Source: an uncultured Microbacteriaceae bacterium (GTDB lineage: Bacteria; Actinomycetota; Actinomycetes; Actinomycetales; Microbacteriaceae). From it: a stretch of 64,000 nucleotides of DNA. The position numbers and the translations under genes are program-made. Every line of letters starts with the position of its first letter. Positions within the stretch are counted from its first letter, which is position 1. Where the stretch lies: contig CAIOLM010000027.1 of the NCBI GenBank assembly GCA_903859205.1, positions 44,138-108,137 of the forward strand, read 5' to 3'. This document shows, piece by piece, positions 53,856 to 63,326 of this stretch. Under the pieces are notes generated by a model. The model had not been told where the DNA came from and searched no databases. It saw only the letters and a program-made list of their open reading frames with translations.

Positions 53856-55439
53856 GTGAGCATGACGAAGATCTCGACCGGAACCGGTCCCGCGCGCGGC
53901 ACCCTCGTGCTGGTCGCGCTCATCTTGGCGGCGGGTGTGGCCAACATGAACCTGTCGATCGCGAACGTGGCGCTGCCAGACATCGCAAAGGGTCTTGACG
54001 CATCTCAGGTCGGCCTCAACCTAGTAGCCGTCGGGTTCTCACTCGGCCTCTCGATTTCGGTGTTGTACCTCGGCGCTCTAGGCGACCGCTATGGCCGCAA
54101 GGGCATGCTCATGGCCGGTCTCATTCTGGGCATCCCCGCGGCAATTCTGGCGGCCGTTGCGCCCAGCGTGGCCGTTCTTCTCGTGGCTCGGCTGCTCGGC
54201 GGTATCGCTGCGGGTATGGCTTACCCCACCACCTTGGCCCTCATCACCGCCCTCTGGACCGGCAGCAAACGGACCAGCGCCATCGCACTGTGGTCAGCCC
54301 TCGGAGCAGGTCTCTCAGCGTTGTCGCCCGTCTTGGCTGGCGCTCTTCTCACCGTTGCCCCATGGGGCTGGGCGTTTCTGATTCCCATCCCGTTTGGCAT
54401 CGTTGCGCTCTTGCTTGTCATGTGGGCCGTGCCAGGCAAGGTCAACCAGGACAAAGACCCGGTCGACCACGCTGGTGGCGCGCTCTCGGCCGTGTTCATT
54501 GGTGCGCTGGTTATCGCGATCAATTTCGCTGCACTCGACAATCAGTACCTCACGGTGGTTATCTCTGCGGCCATTGCGATTATCGGCGGCATTTTGTTCT
54601 TCTGGCGACAGAAGACCACGAAGTACCCGCTGTTTGACCTCTCGTACGCCAAGCGCCCAACATTTTGGGTTGCAGCCACCGCCGGCATCATCGTTTTCGG
54701 TTCACTCATGGGTGCGATGTTCGTGGGCATGCAATACCTTCAGAACGTGCTTGGTTACGGCACTCTCGCCGCGGGCCTCGCCATTCTGCCCTGCCCCATT
54801 TTCATGGTGATAGTGGCGCCGTACTCGAGCGGAATGATTACACGCTGGGGTTCCCGAGTCACCCTGCTCATCGGATTCGCATTCTCGCTCATCGGCTTCG
54901 CCATGATGCTTGCCATTTGGGGGCTGTCGTCCTCGTACTTCACCATCGGCCTGGCCTACGCATTCGTTGGAATTGGCGTGGGAATTGCCGGCACGCCGTC
55001 ATCTCACGCGCTCACCGACTCCGTGCCTGTCTCCAAGGTGGGAATGGCATCGGGCACCGGTGACTTACAGCGCGACCTCGGTGGCGCGATTATGCAGTCC
55101 ATCATGGGTGCCATTCTTGGCGCGGGATACGCGGCCGCACTCGGTCGTGATATCGCCAACGCTCCCGCCAATGTGCAGGCTCAAATCTCGGAGGAGATGC
55201 GCGCCGCCCTTACCAAGTCGTTCGGTAGCGCCGCAGACCTTGCCAGCAAGTACCCCGAGTACAAGACCGCCGTGCTGCAGGCCGCTCGAGAGTCGTTCTT
55301 GGTTGGCGCCAACTGGGCATACGCCAGCGGAATCATCGCAGCTATTCTGGGCGCCGCCCTAGTTTGGTTCTTCTTCCCCAAGCGTGACCGCGAGCGGGCC
55401 ATGTACCGCGAGTTCGGTTCCGAGGTCGACGCGAGCTAA
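53856..55439 (+). CDS. MFS multidrug efflux transporter (DHA2/EmrB-QacA type)
   Basis: 527 residues from a GTG at 53856 (an ATG follows at 53862). About 14 membrane helices. Motif A-like LGDRYGRKGMLMAG after helix 2 and motif C region ALGAGLSALSPVLAGALL mark the drug:H+ antiporter-2 family. Substrates cannot be named. It is on the opposite strand from the neighbouring translation genes and, with the M23 gene, separates xerC from rpsB, which are near each other in many relatives; this suggests a later insertion or inversion. No regulator is adjacent. Confidence 0.9.
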   Translation: MSMTKISTGTGPARGTLVLVALILAAGVANMNLSIANVALPDIAKGLDASQVGLNLVAVGFSLGLSISVLYLGALGDRYGRKGMLMAGLILGIPAAILAAVAPSVAVLLVARLLGGIAAGMAYPTTLALITALWTGSKRTSAIALWSALGAGLSALSPVLAGALLTVAPWGWAFLIPIPFGIVALLLVMWAVPGKVNQDKDPVDHAGGALSAVFIGALVIAINFAALDNQYLTVVISAAIAIIGGILFFWRQKTTKYPLFDLSYAKRPTFWVAATAGIIVFGSLMGAMFVGMQYLQNVLGYGTLAAGLAILPCPIFMVIVAPYSSGMITRWGSRVTLLIGFAFSLIGFAMMLAIWGLSSSYFTIGLAYAFVGIGVGIAGTPSSHALTDSVPVSKVGMASGTGDLQRDLGGAIMQSIMGAILGAGYAAALGRDIANAPANVQAQISEEMRAALTKSFGSAADLASKYPEYKTAVLQAARESFLVGANWAYASGIIAAILGAALVWFFFPKRDRERAMYREFGSEVDAS

Positions 55440-55459
55440 GCGTTCGCAATAGTTCGTGG

Positions 55460-55957
55460 ATGAAGAATCCACGACCGAGACTCGTAGTCCTTGCAGTTGC
55501 CGGGGCTGCGCTAACCGCCTGGGTCGTCTTTACGCCCGGTCCGGCGCACTCGCACCCCACTGGGTGGGCTTGGCCCTTGAGTGAAGTCGGGATTCAACGC
55601 GGTTACCTGGCCCCCGCAGAACCCTTCGGGCCCGGTCATCGAGGAATTGACCTCATATCGAGCCCGGGCCAGCGAATTCTCGCTCCAGCTGAGGGAGTGA
55701 TCACCTTCGCCGGCGTCGTTGCGAACGTCCCCGTGGTCACCATCGACCATGGCAACGGCTGGCTTACGTCATACGAACCAGCGTCAACATCACTGGCAAA
55801 GGGAACCCGTGTGCGTGCCCGGCAGGCGCTCGGAGTTGTCGCACCTGGCATCTCTCACTGCTCCTGTTTACACTTCGGAGCCAGGGTGAACGGGCAATAC
55901 GTCTCGCCGCTGCTTCTCGTGGGTGAGGTGCCGCCAGCGGTATTGATGCCTTGGTGA
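55460..55957 (+). CDS. Secreted M23-family (LytM-like) protein with altered metal site
   Basis: 165 residues with an N-terminal signal segment (LVVLAVAGAALTAWVVFTPGPAHS). The LytM fold is seen in GHRGIDLISSPGQRILAPAEG, with His 60 and Asp 64 as zinc ligands, and HCSCLHFGARV near the end. The usual HxH there is CLH (Cys 136, His 138), as in many actinobacterial members. It may have reduced or no endopeptidase activity, or bind zinc through Cys. Probably acts in wall remodelling. It lies 20 bases after the MFS gene. Confidence 0.85.
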   Translation: MKNPRPRLVVLAVAGAALTAWVVFTPGPAHSHPTGWAWPLSEVGIQRGYLAPAEPFGPGHRGIDLISSPGQRILAPAEGVITFAGVVANVPVVTIDHGNGWLTSYEPASTSLAKGTRVRARQALGVVAPGISHCSCLHFGARVNGQYVSPLLLVGEVPPAVLMPW

Positions 55958-55977
55958 GATGAGGTTTTAGAAGCTTC

Positions 55978-56895
55978 TCAAGCGCGGGGGTGAGCCTGCT
56001 CGTAGCTTGCGCGTAGGCGCTCCATTGAAACGTGCGTGTAAATCTGTGTGGTGCCCAGGCTGGCGTGGCCCAGCATCTCTTGAACAACGCGCAGGTCGGC
56101 TCCCCCATCGAGAAGGTGGGTTGCGGCAGTGTGTCTCAGCGTGTGCGGGCCAGATGGGCCGGTTCCAGGGATGTCTGCCAAGAGCGAGGCAACGAGCTGA
56201 TAGACCGAGCGCACGTTGAGCCGACCGCCGCGCGCGCCTAGAAACAGGGCTGATGTGGGAACCGCGCCCTCGGGAGTCTTCAGCAGGAGTGGCCTAGCCT
56301 GCCGAATGTAATCGGCGAGCGCAGACGCCGCGGGGCTTCCAAACGGAACGACTCGCTGTTTGTTACCTTTTCCGGTGACCATCGCCGTCAATCGGTCAAG
56401 GTCAAGGCTGTCAACGTCGAGGCCGACAAGTTCGGATACGCGCATTCCCGACGCATAGAGAAGCTCGATGATGGCCAAATCTCTGACGTCCCCGGGTCCG
56501 CCGAGTGCGGCCCGAGCAGTGAGTGCGGCAAAAATCGAATCGAGCGAAACCTCTGTGACTACTCGAGGCAAGCTCTTGTCTGGCTTTGGCGACTTCAAGC
56601 GAACTCCCGGATCAAGCTCGATCACGCCCATACGTCGCAACCAGCTTGTAAATGCTCGGGCGCTTGCCGCTCGGCGTGAGATTGACGCCTTGGCCATGCC
56701 TTGCTCGGTCGATTTCCAGAGCCAGTCCCGCAGGTCGTCGAGCTCGAGCCGGTCGCATTCCTCAATAGAACGACCAGCCAAGAAATCAGAAAGCGACTCA
56801 AGGTCTGAACGGTAGGCCTTACTGGTGTTCGGCGAGAACCCGCGCTCAGACGCGAGGGACGCAACGAAGTCGTCTACTGCGCGTGCAATGAGCAT
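55978..56895 (-). CDS. xerC: Tyrosine recombinase XerC
   Basis: 305 residues. SAM-like N-domain (FVASLASERGFSPNTSKAYRSDLESL) and catalytic domain with Arg in YASGMRVSEL, HTLRHTAATHLL, GHASLGTTQIYTHV and nucleophile Tyr at about 286. It resolves chromosome dimers at dif with XerD. Position next to dprA in the conserved block identifies it as the housekeeping recombinase rather than an element integrase. Confidence 0.93.
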   Translation of the reverse strand: MLIARAVDDFVASLASERGFSPNTSKAYRSDLESLSDFLAGRSIEECDRLELDDLRDWLWKSTEQGMAKASISRRAASARAFTSWLRRMGVIELDPGVRLKSPKPDKSLPRVVTEVSLDSIFAALTARAALGGPGDVRDLAIIELLYASGMRVSELVGLDVDSLDLDRLTAMVTGKGNKQRVVPFGSPAASALADYIRQARPLLLKTPEGAVPTSALFLGARGGRLNVRSVYQLVASLLADIPGTGPSGPHTLRHTAATHLLDGGADLRVVQEMLGHASLGTTQIYTHVSMERLRASYEQAHPRA

Positions 56896-56904
56896 TTCTC
56901 AAGG

Positions 56905-58164
56905 CTACGACGAAGTCTTGCGCCAACCCCCTGAATGCTCGTGGGCGAGCCGGTTCATGTCGAGCAGACCGAGAACTGCCGTGGTCTCGGGAACCGAGAG
57001 CCCGGCACTCGCCGCAAGGGCCTCCGGTGTTCGATACGCCTTGCCAGAGAGGGCATCCAACACTCGAATCGCGAACGGATGAATGCTCTGGGCGTCTTCG
57101 ATGTGCGATTCGATTCCCGCTCCGAAGCAGGGGCGCACGAGCTGAATCATCTCCTCGGCCGAAGTCACGCAAACGGCAGGCGTCTCCCGAAGCAGTCGAT
57201 GGCAACCAGCGGACGAGGCACTCGTTACTGGCCCGGGAACCGCACCAACGGGCCTATCGAGCTCGAGCGCATGGTGTGCGGTGTTGAGGGAACCTGATCG
57301 CCAGCCTGCTTCGACAACTACGGTGGCCCCCGAAACTGCTGCAATCAGTCGATTTCGTTGCAGGAATCGCCACTTGGTTGGCGCAAACCCGCAGGGAAGT
57401 TCCGTCATGACGGCCCCTGTCTCAATGATTCGATGCAACAGGGCGTCATGACCGCTTGGATAGAGCCGGTCAATTCCTCCAGCCAAAACTGCAATGGTTG
57501 TTCCTTCGGATGCCAAGCTCGCCCGATGGGCCATTCCATCGATTCCGTAGGCACCGCCAGAAACAATGGCGTATCCGCGCTCGACGAGGCCTGATGCGGA
57601 TTCCATTGTGACGTGCTCGCCATATCCGCTCGATGCTCGCGCACCAACAATTGCAATCGAACGCCCCGAAGCACCTAACGCTTCGACGGATCCTCGCAGC
57701 CACAGGGCAACGGGTGCATAATCGGCGAGGTCTACGAGTCCGTTTGGCCACGAAAGGCTTGATGGGGTCACAAGGCGAGCGCCGATACGAGCCGCACGGT
57801 TCAGGTGCGCAATCGCCTCGGACTCGACCAAGCGTGGCCGCCAGCGCTCGAGCGCATCGTCGAGCCTATTCGCGAGGTCTTCTTGGTTGCCGAGACCTGC
57901 ATCGTCGCCTCGGTCAAACACGGCACCGGCAATGCGAGCTGCCGTGGCTCCTTCAATGACTAATTCCAAGGCAGCCCATGAGCCCAAAGACCGCACGAGA
58001 AAGCCAACCGAACTGTCACCAGGTTCGCCCAAACCACTCCACGTCGAACGAGCGAAGCCGTCGAGGAGGGCGAGTTCATCGTTTGCCGGGTCAGCCGCTA
58101 TCGAGGAGTAGGCATCTCGAATGCCTGAAATCAAACGATTCCGGGTGTGCGCCTGAGCACTCAT
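56905..58164 (-). CDS. dprA: DNA-processing protein DprA
   Basis: 419 residues. An N-terminal helical segment, the Rossmann-like DprA domain (GARASSGYGEHVTMESASGLVERGYAIVSGGAYGIDGMAH, ssDNA-binding and RecA-loading), and a C-terminal winged-helix DML1-like domain (HPFAIRVLDALSGKAYRTPEALAASAGLS). In transformation it loads RecA on incoming single strands; in most actinobacteria no competence pilus is known. It overlaps comM by 4 bases. Confidence 0.95.
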   Translation of the reverse strand: MSAQAHTRNRLISGIRDAYSSIAADPANDELALLDGFARSTWSGLGEPGDSSVGFLVRSLGSWAALELVIEGATAARIAGAVFDRGDDAGLGNQEDLANRLDDALERWRPRLVESEAIAHLNRAARIGARLVTPSSLSWPNGLVDLADYAPVALWLRGSVEALGASGRSIAIVGARASSGYGEHVTMESASGLVERGYAIVSGGAYGIDGMAHRASLASEGTTIAVLAGGIDRLYPSGHDALLHRIIETGAVMTELPCGFAPTKWRFLQRNRLIAAVSGATVVVEAGWRSGSLNTAHHALELDRPVGAVPGPVTSASSAGCHRLLRETPAVCVTSAEEMIQLVRPCFGAGIESHIEDAQSIHPFAIRVLDALSGKAYRTPEALAASAGLSVPETTAVLGLLDMNRLAHEHSGGWRKTSS

Positions 58165-59711
58165 GTGTTTTCTCGTCTCATCAATAGGGCCCGGCCTACG
58201 TGGTCGAGCGTGGGTGGCTTTATGACTCCGCTCGCGACGGCGTCGAGGTCGGCAAGTGTCCAGGCCAGGCGCAGAGTGCGGTCATAACCGCGCATGGTGA
58301 TGAGACCGTTATCGAGTCCTTTTTCGAGCTGGGCGGTTGCTTTGCCGGGCAAGCAAAACTCCTGTCGACGCAATATTGACCCTGGAACATGCGCGTTCAT
58401 CTCAAATCCCAGACCATGCCAGCGCGCACGAGATACGTCACGAGCACGCGCTACCCGCTCGCGGGCCTCGGCACTCGTCGTGGTTGGCTGGGCCAATTGC
58501 TGCCCTATGCGCGTGACGCGGCTAAGTGAGAGATTGATGTCGATACGGTCGCGCAATGGACCAGAAAGCCGCGCCAGATAGCGTCGGCGAACATCGACCG
58601 CACAGGTGCACTCTTCACCACGCACTCCGAAATTGCCACATGGGCAAGGGTTCGATGCCAGAACAAGAAGAAACTGCGCCGGAAACGTCGCGGACTGATT
58701 CGCTCGGTGCACGGTTATCTCTCCCGTCTCGAGCGGCTGGCGCAGGGCGTCTAAGGCCACCCGAGAGAACTCGGGCGCTTCATCCAGAAAAAGCACACCA
58801 TGATGCGCTCGAGAGATAGCCCCAGGACGGATGACACCTGATCCTCCACCCACCAAGGAGACAGGCGTCGCCGTGTGATGAGGAGCCTCAAGCGGCGGCT
58901 GAACGGGGAGTTCCGAGAATCCCGACTCGTGAAGTAATGACTCGACACAGGCAACTTCAAGAGCCTGTTGCTGGCTTAACCGGGGCAATATCCCGGCCAG
59001 CCGAGTAGCCAGCATGGTCTTTCCGGAACCAGGGGGACCGAGCATGGAAACGTGGTGCCCGCCAGCTGCCGCGGCAACGAGCGCTTCGACGGCTGACTGG
59101 TGCCCGATCACATCTGAGAGATCAAGCTCGTCAACCAGGGCGACCTCGGACGCGTCACCTTGTGCTGACGCGAGGACAGGCTCCTCGTGAACCTCCAAGT
59201 TGGCACCGTGCCAGCGGGCGACGTCACGGAGTGAGACTGCCCCCACGCTCTCGATTCCCTCAACCAACTGAGCCTCGGCGAGGTTCGCGCGGGGAACAAT
59301 GACCACCTTCGCTCCTGCCCGCGCGGCCCCGAGGACTGCCGGCAAGACACCGCGGCTCGGACGCAGTCTTCCGTCGAGGGCAAGTTCGCCAATGTGCACC
59401 GTGCGTGCGACTGAATCGAGCGACACCTGCCGAGTTGCCGCGAGCGCAGCGATAGCAATGCCCACGTCGAAACTCGAACCAGCCTTAGGCAGGGATGCAG
59501 GAGAAAGATTCACCGTCACGCGCTGTGAGGGCATGTCAAGACCGGAATTGACGATCGCAGAGCGCACACGATCGGTTGCTTCGGCCAACGAACGATCGGG
59601 CAGCCCAACTACCGCGAAGCGCGGCAATCCGCTGGCAACATCGGCTTCAATATCGACGCGAACGCCGTTCAGCCCAACCAGAGCAATCGCTCCTGTGCGC
59701 CCAACGCTCAC
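58161..59711 (-). CDS. comM: YifB/ComM family AAA+ helicase
   Basis: 516 residues from a GTG at 59711 that overlaps the yraN stop (GTGA). N-terminal Lon-like domain (ALVGLNGVRVDIEADVASGLPRFAVVGLPD), AAA+ domain with Walker A GPPGSGKTMLA and Walker B VLFLDEAPEF, and the zinc Cys motif NPCPCG. ComM promotes branch migration during natural transformation. It sits in the conserved yraN-comM-dprA order. Confidence 0.95.
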   Translation of the reverse strand: MSVGRTGAIALVGLNGVRVDIEADVASGLPRFAVVGLPDRSLAEATDRVRSAIVNSGLDMPSQRVTVNLSPASLPKAGSSFDVGIAIAALAATRQVSLDSVARTVHIGELALDGRLRPSRGVLPAVLGAARAGAKVVIVPRANLAEAQLVEGIESVGAVSLRDVARWHGANLEVHEEPVLASAQGDASEVALVDELDLSDVIGHQSAVEALVAAAAGGHHVSMLGPPGSGKTMLATRLAGILPRLSQQQALEVACVESLLHESGFSELPVQPPLEAPHHTATPVSLVGGGSGVIRPGAISRAHHGVLFLDEAPEFSRVALDALRQPLETGEITVHRANQSATFPAQFLLVLASNPCPCGNFGVRGEECTCAVDVRRRYLARLSGPLRDRIDINLSLSRVTRIGQQLAQPTTTSAEARERVARARDVSRARWHGLGFEMNAHVPGSILRRQEFCLPGKATAQLEKGLDNGLITMRGYDRTLRLAWTLADLDAVASGVIKPPTLDHVGRALLMRRENT

Positions 59712-60085
59712 ACGAACACCCCAGTGATGTGCTCGAGCGTGTATGGCGCGCGCTCGGGCGCCACGACAGCGACGGCGTCGATCCGCACGTGGCCAATGAC
59801 CTGCGGATGTGCCCGGCACCAAGCCAGAGCCAGACTGCGCAACCGGGCGAGCTTGACCAGAGTTATCGACTCGAGAGGATGCCCATAATTCAAGCTCGAG
59901 CGAGTCTTAACCTCAACGAAGATGAGCCACTGATCATGCTGCGCGATGATGTCAATCTCGCCACGAGAGCAACGCCAGTTTCTCTCGACGATGCGATAAC
60001 CGGCCTCCGCCAGGAAACGTGCGGCTATGTCTTCGCCGCGGCGACCAAGTCGACCGCGCGCAGTATCACCACCGGGTTGCGCCAT
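59708..60085 (-). CDS. yraN: YraN family putative endonuclease (UPF0102)
   Basis: 125 residues. RGEDIAARFLAEAGYRIVERNWRC and the nuclease-like core RGEIDIIAQHDQWLIFVEVKTRSS, where Glu, Asp and E-x-K fit a PD-(D/E)xK restriction-like fold. The cellular role is unknown, but linkage with comM and dprA suggests DNA processing. Standard length. Confidence 0.93.
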   Translation of the reverse strand: MAQPGGDTARGRLGRRGEDIAARFLAEAGYRIVERNWRCSRGEIDIIAQHDQWLIFVEVKTRSSLNYGHPLESITLVKLARLRSLALAWCRAHPQVIGHVRIDAVAVVAPERAPYTLEHITGVFV

Positions 60086-60175
60086 GCCGGTCAGAATGAC
60101 GGCCGCAGGAACAGTGCCAGCGAAGGCGGACCCTTTCGGTGCACGAGCGCCGAAAGCAGTCAGCCGGGGAGGAAG

Positions 60176-60499
60176 CTATTCGTTGAGTTCGAGTTCCTTG
60201 GGAAGTTCGAACTCCTTGGATGCGAGCTCCTCGACGTTGACGTCTTTGAAGGTCAACACACGAACACTCTTGACGAAGCGGTCGGAGCGGTAGACATCCC
60301 ACACCCACACATCAGACATCGTGAGTTCGAAGTAGAAGTCAGTTTCGGTGTCGACACGGGTCAGCTGCACCTCATTGGCGAGGTAAAAGCGACGCTCGGT
60401 TTCGACGACGTACTTGAACTGAACAACGACATCACGGTACTCGCGGTACAGCGCTAGTTCGGCTTCGCGGTCGTAGTCGTCGAATTCTTCGTCATCCAT
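60176..60499 (-). CDS. DUF2469 family protein
   Basis: 107 residues, very acidic, starting DDEEFDDYDREAELALYREYRDVV. This actinobacteria-specific family is always found between rnhB and yraN and is of unknown function. It has a conserved WVWDVYRSDRFVKSVRVLTFKDVNVEEL core. Identified by sequence style and position. Confidence 0.93.
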   Translation of the reverse strand: MDDEEFDDYDREAELALYREYRDVVVQFKYVVETERRFYLANEVQLTRVDTETDFYFELTMSDVWVWDVYRSDRFVKSVRVLTFKDVNVEELASKEFELPKELELNE

Positions 60500-60511
60500 G
60501 ATGCCCTCAGT

Positions 60512-61144
60512 CTACTTCTTGACCCAGGTGACCCGGTGGTGAACAGTTGGCCCACGCTCGGCCAGCAAGCGCATGTGTTCCGCAGAACCATAACCCTTGT
60601 TGGATGCCCACCCGAACTCCTCGAAGCCCACAGCGAGCTCGGCCATGAGTGCGTCGCGCTCAACCTTTGCGGCCACCGAGGCCGCAGCCACGCTCGCGCA
60701 ATTCTGGTCGGCTTTGACCGCAGTGGTGATGGGCAGCGGGCTCGCCAGCGCCGGACTGAGCCAGTCATGCGAGCCATCGAGAATCAGGTGCGCCGAGCCC
60801 ACGTCAATACCGGCTTCGAACAAACCCGCGAGTGCTCGCTTGCCAGCCAGCCCAAGGCTAAAGGTGATGCCGTACTGATCGATCTCTTGGGGGCTGGCCG
60901 CGCCGACCGCAATCGCACCCCAGGAGCGCACTTCGGGGTCAAGGGCAACCCGCTTCTTCTCGCTGACCAGTTTGGAGTCACGAAGGCCGACAGGAAAATC
61001 GCCGACCGTGGGGGTGATGGCGCACGCGCCGACCATGACTGGCCCGGCCATGGCGCCACGACCTACTTCGTCGAGCCCAATTACTATGGGCGAGCCAGCT
61101 GCGAACAGACTGAACTCGCGCTCGAGAGTGGGATCGACGGGCAC
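60512..61144 (-). CDS. rnhB: Ribonuclease HII
   Basis: 210 residues. IGLDEVGRGAMAGPVMVGAC carries the first catalytic Asp-Glu pair, and HLILDGSHDWL the next Asp; the DEDD site is complete. It removes misincorporated ribonucleotides and RNA primers from DNA. 12 bases from the DUF2469 gene, in the lepB-rnhB operon. Confidence 0.96.
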   Translation of the reverse strand: MPVDPTLEREFSLFAAGSPIVIGLDEVGRGAMAGPVMVGACAITPTVGDFPVGLRDSKLVSEKKRVALDPEVRSWGAIAVGAASPQEIDQYGITFSLGLAGKRALAGLFEAGIDVGSAHLILDGSHDWLSPALASPLPITTAVKADQNCASVAAASVAAKVERDALMAELAVGFEEFGWASNKGYGSAEHMRLLAERGPTVHHRVTWVKK

Positions 61145-61160
61145 GTGACCGAATCTAGGG

Positions 61161-62003
61161 CTAGCGCGAACCGACGTGAGGAACGGTATCAGCCGTTGGG
61201 TCGACCGTCACCTTGGGCACGTCAGCGAACGAGTCGGCATAGTTGCTGAGCCATTCCCAGTGGCTGATGGGCCAGCTCAGAACGAACGCACGCCCAACAA
61301 CGTCTCCCGTGGCCACGAATCCGTGCCCGGGCTTGTCAGTGTTGAACCGCGAGTCTTTTGAGTTGTAACGGTTATCGCCCATGACCCACAGTGACTTCGC
61401 CGGCACGGTGACCGAGAAGTCAACCTCGGATGCGCGGGTGACACCCTCGGGAAGCGTGATGTAAGGCTCATTGATGGCAACGCCATTGATGGTGATATTG
61501 CCCTCGGGAGTGCAGCATTTGACGGTGTCTCCGGGCAGACCAATCACGCGCTTGATGAGGTGCTGGTCGTTGTCGGGCGAGCTCAAACCCACCAGTGAGA
61601 GAACCCAATCGAGGCCGTCACCAATCGGGCCCTTGGAGATGTGGGGAGTGGCCGTGAGCCATCCGCCTGGGTCTTTGAAGACCACGATGTCGCCGTGTTG
61701 CACGGGCATGATGTCGGGCACGAGCTCGTTGACGATGACGCGGTCATCAATCATGAGGGTTTGTTCCATCGACGCCGACGGAATAAAGAACGAACGAACG
61801 AGGAACGTCTTGACGACGAATGAAATCAAGATGGCTATGGCAAGAATGACAACGACATCGCGCACGAACCACAGGAACGATTGAAGTGGCGACTTCGGAC
61901 GCTTCTTGGGCTTGCGCTTGTGGCTGGAATTCCGAGGACGCGTGTCGGTGCCGGGAACGGCAGCTCCGAGGGGTTCGGGCTCAGCCGCAGAAAGGTCAGA
62001 CAC
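61161..62003 (-). CDS. lepB: Signal peptidase I
   Basis: 280 residues. A basic, cytosolic N-terminus (HKRKPKKRPKSP), one membrane anchor (VVVILAIAILISFVV), then box B IPSASMEQTLMIDDRV with the catalytic Ser, box D KRVIGLPGDTV with the catalytic Lys and box E MGDNRYNSKDSR. It removes signal peptides of exported proteins, such as the wall proteins in this window. Downstream of rplS with a hairpin between. Confidence 0.97.
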   Translation of the reverse strand: MSDLSAAEPEPLGAAVPGTDTRPRNSSHKRKPKKRPKSPLQSFLWFVRDVVVILAIAILISFVVKTFLVRSFFIPSASMEQTLMIDDRVIVNELVPDIMPVQHGDIVVFKDPGGWLTATPHISKGPIGDGLDWVLSLVGLSSPDNDQHLIKRVIGLPGDTVKCCTPEGNITINGVAINEPYITLPEGVTRASEVDFSVTVPAKSLWVMGDNRYNSKDSRFNTDKPGHGFVATGDVVGRAFVLSWPISHWEWLSNYADSFADVPKVTVDPTADTVPHVGSR

Positions 62004-62077
62004 CCAGAACTCCAGTCAGACGAGAAATCGTTGTGCTCATTCTACGAGCGCCAACCTTGGTAAACGCCTGTTAACGA

Positions 62078-62111
62078 GAAGTGTCCCGATGGAAACCATC
62101 GGGACACTTTC
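62078..62111 (-). terminator. Hairpin after rplS
   Basis: A 14-bp stem, AAGTGTCCCGATGG paired with CCATCGGGACACTT around a 3-base loop, 13 bases beyond the rplS stop. The T-run is short on the minus strand, so termination strength is uncertain; the long perfect stem makes it likely. Confidence 0.7.
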
Positions 62112-62123
62112 GAAGAAGCTGAC

Positions 62124-62471
62124 TTATGCGTCGCGCTTCTCTTTGATCTTGGCCTTCTTGCCGCGCAGGTTGCGCAGGTAGTAAAGCTTGGCGCGACGGA
62201 CGTCACCGCGGGTGACGACCTCGATGTGATCGAGAACCGGCGAGTGCACGGGGAACGTACGCTCAACACCGACCTGGAAGCTGACCTTACGAACGGTGAA
62301 CGTCTCACGGACGCCCTCACCCGAACGGCCGATGACGACTCCCTGGAAAACCTGGATACGCGAGCGATTGCCCTCAATGATGTTTACGTGAACCTTGACA
62401 TTGTCACCGGTGCGGAACTCGGGAATGTCGGTACGGAGGCTCGCTGCGTCTACTGCGTCGAGAATGTGCAT
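62124..62471 (-). CDS. rplS: Ribosomal protein L19
   Basis: 115 residues, normal length. [31 protein letters not shown] and [21 protein letters not shown] are diagnostic. It lies at the 30S-50S interface. Unlike in many bacteria it is separated from trmD by 168 bases, which contain a perfect 14-bp palindrome CGGATGCGCATCCG (62606-62619) and may hold a separate promoter. Confidence 0.98.
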   Translation of the reverse strand: MHILDAVDAASLRTDIPEFRTGDNVKVHVNIIEGNRSRIQVFQGVVIGRSGEGVRETFTVRKVSFQVGVERTFPVHSPVLDHIEVVTRGDVRRAKLYYLRNLRGKKAKIKEKRDA

Positions 62472-62639
62472 TTTATTTTCACAATCTGTATCCGCTGCAG
62501 GTCGAACACGGTTTAGGTGTTTTGATCGAGTGCGTACCTCGGCGCATAAATCGAACGACCCCCTGCAGCAGGGTTCGTGCGCGGTACAACTTTTCTATTC
62601 TGCCACGGATGCGCATCCGCATCCAACTCGGGCCGCTAG

Positions 62640-63326
62640 CTACTCCGGCAGCAGGTCGGGGCGAATGGCTTTAGTGCGCTCAATCTGCTGCTCCCGGCGC
62701 CAAGCGGCGATTGCGGCGTGGTTTCCTGAACGCAGAACCTCGGGCACCTCAAGCTCGCGCCAGAGTTGCGGCTTGGTGTAGCTCGGGTACTCAAGCAGGC
62801 CGTCTTCGTGGCTCTCTTCGACGAGTGACTCGGGGTTGCCAACCATGCCGGGAATCAGCCGCGTGATGGCCTCAATGAACGCCATCGTCGCCACCTCTCC
62901 CCCGTTGAGCACGTAGTCACCCAACGACAGCGGGCGCACCCGGATGCGCGACCCGAAGTGATCCATCACGCGCTGGTCGATGCCCTCGTAGCGGCCGCAA
63001 GCGAACACGAGGTGCTCCTCGGCGGCAAGCTCCCGAGCGATTGCTTGTGTGAAAGGTTCTCCGGCCGGCGAAGGCACCACGAGAACCGCGGATGTTTCGT
63101 CGCCGATAATCGAGTCAATCGCCTCGCCCCATGGCTCGGGCTTCATGACCATGCCGGCACCGCCGCCGTAGGGGCTGTCGTCGACAGTGCGGTGCACGTC
63201 GTAGGTGAAGTCGCGCAGGTCGGTCACGCTCGTGGAGACGAGACCCTTCTGGCGGGCCTTACCGACGAGCGAAACATCGAGAACCGAGAAGAACTCGGGA
63301 AAGATGCTGACAATGTCGATGCGCAT
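62640..63326 (-). CDS. trmD: tRNA (guanine37-N1)-methyltransferase
   Basis: 228 residues, SPOUT-class. [11 protein letters not shown] start, the knot segments [11 protein letters not shown] and [26 protein letters not shown] and an AdoMet-binding trefoil. Makes m1G37 and prevents frameshifts. Overlaps the rimM stop by one base. Confidence 0.98.
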   Translation of the reverse strand: MRIDIVSIFPEFFSVLDVSLVGKARQKGLVSTSVTDLRDFTYDVHRTVDDSPYGGGAGMVMKPEPWGEAIDSIIGDETSAVLVVPSPAGEPFTQAIARELAAEEHLVFACGRYEGIDQRVMDHFGSRIRVRPLSLGDYVLNGGEVATMAFIEAITRLIPGMVGNPESLVEESHEDGLLEYPSYTKPQLWRELEVPEVLRSGNHAAIAAWRREQQIERTKAIRPDLLPE

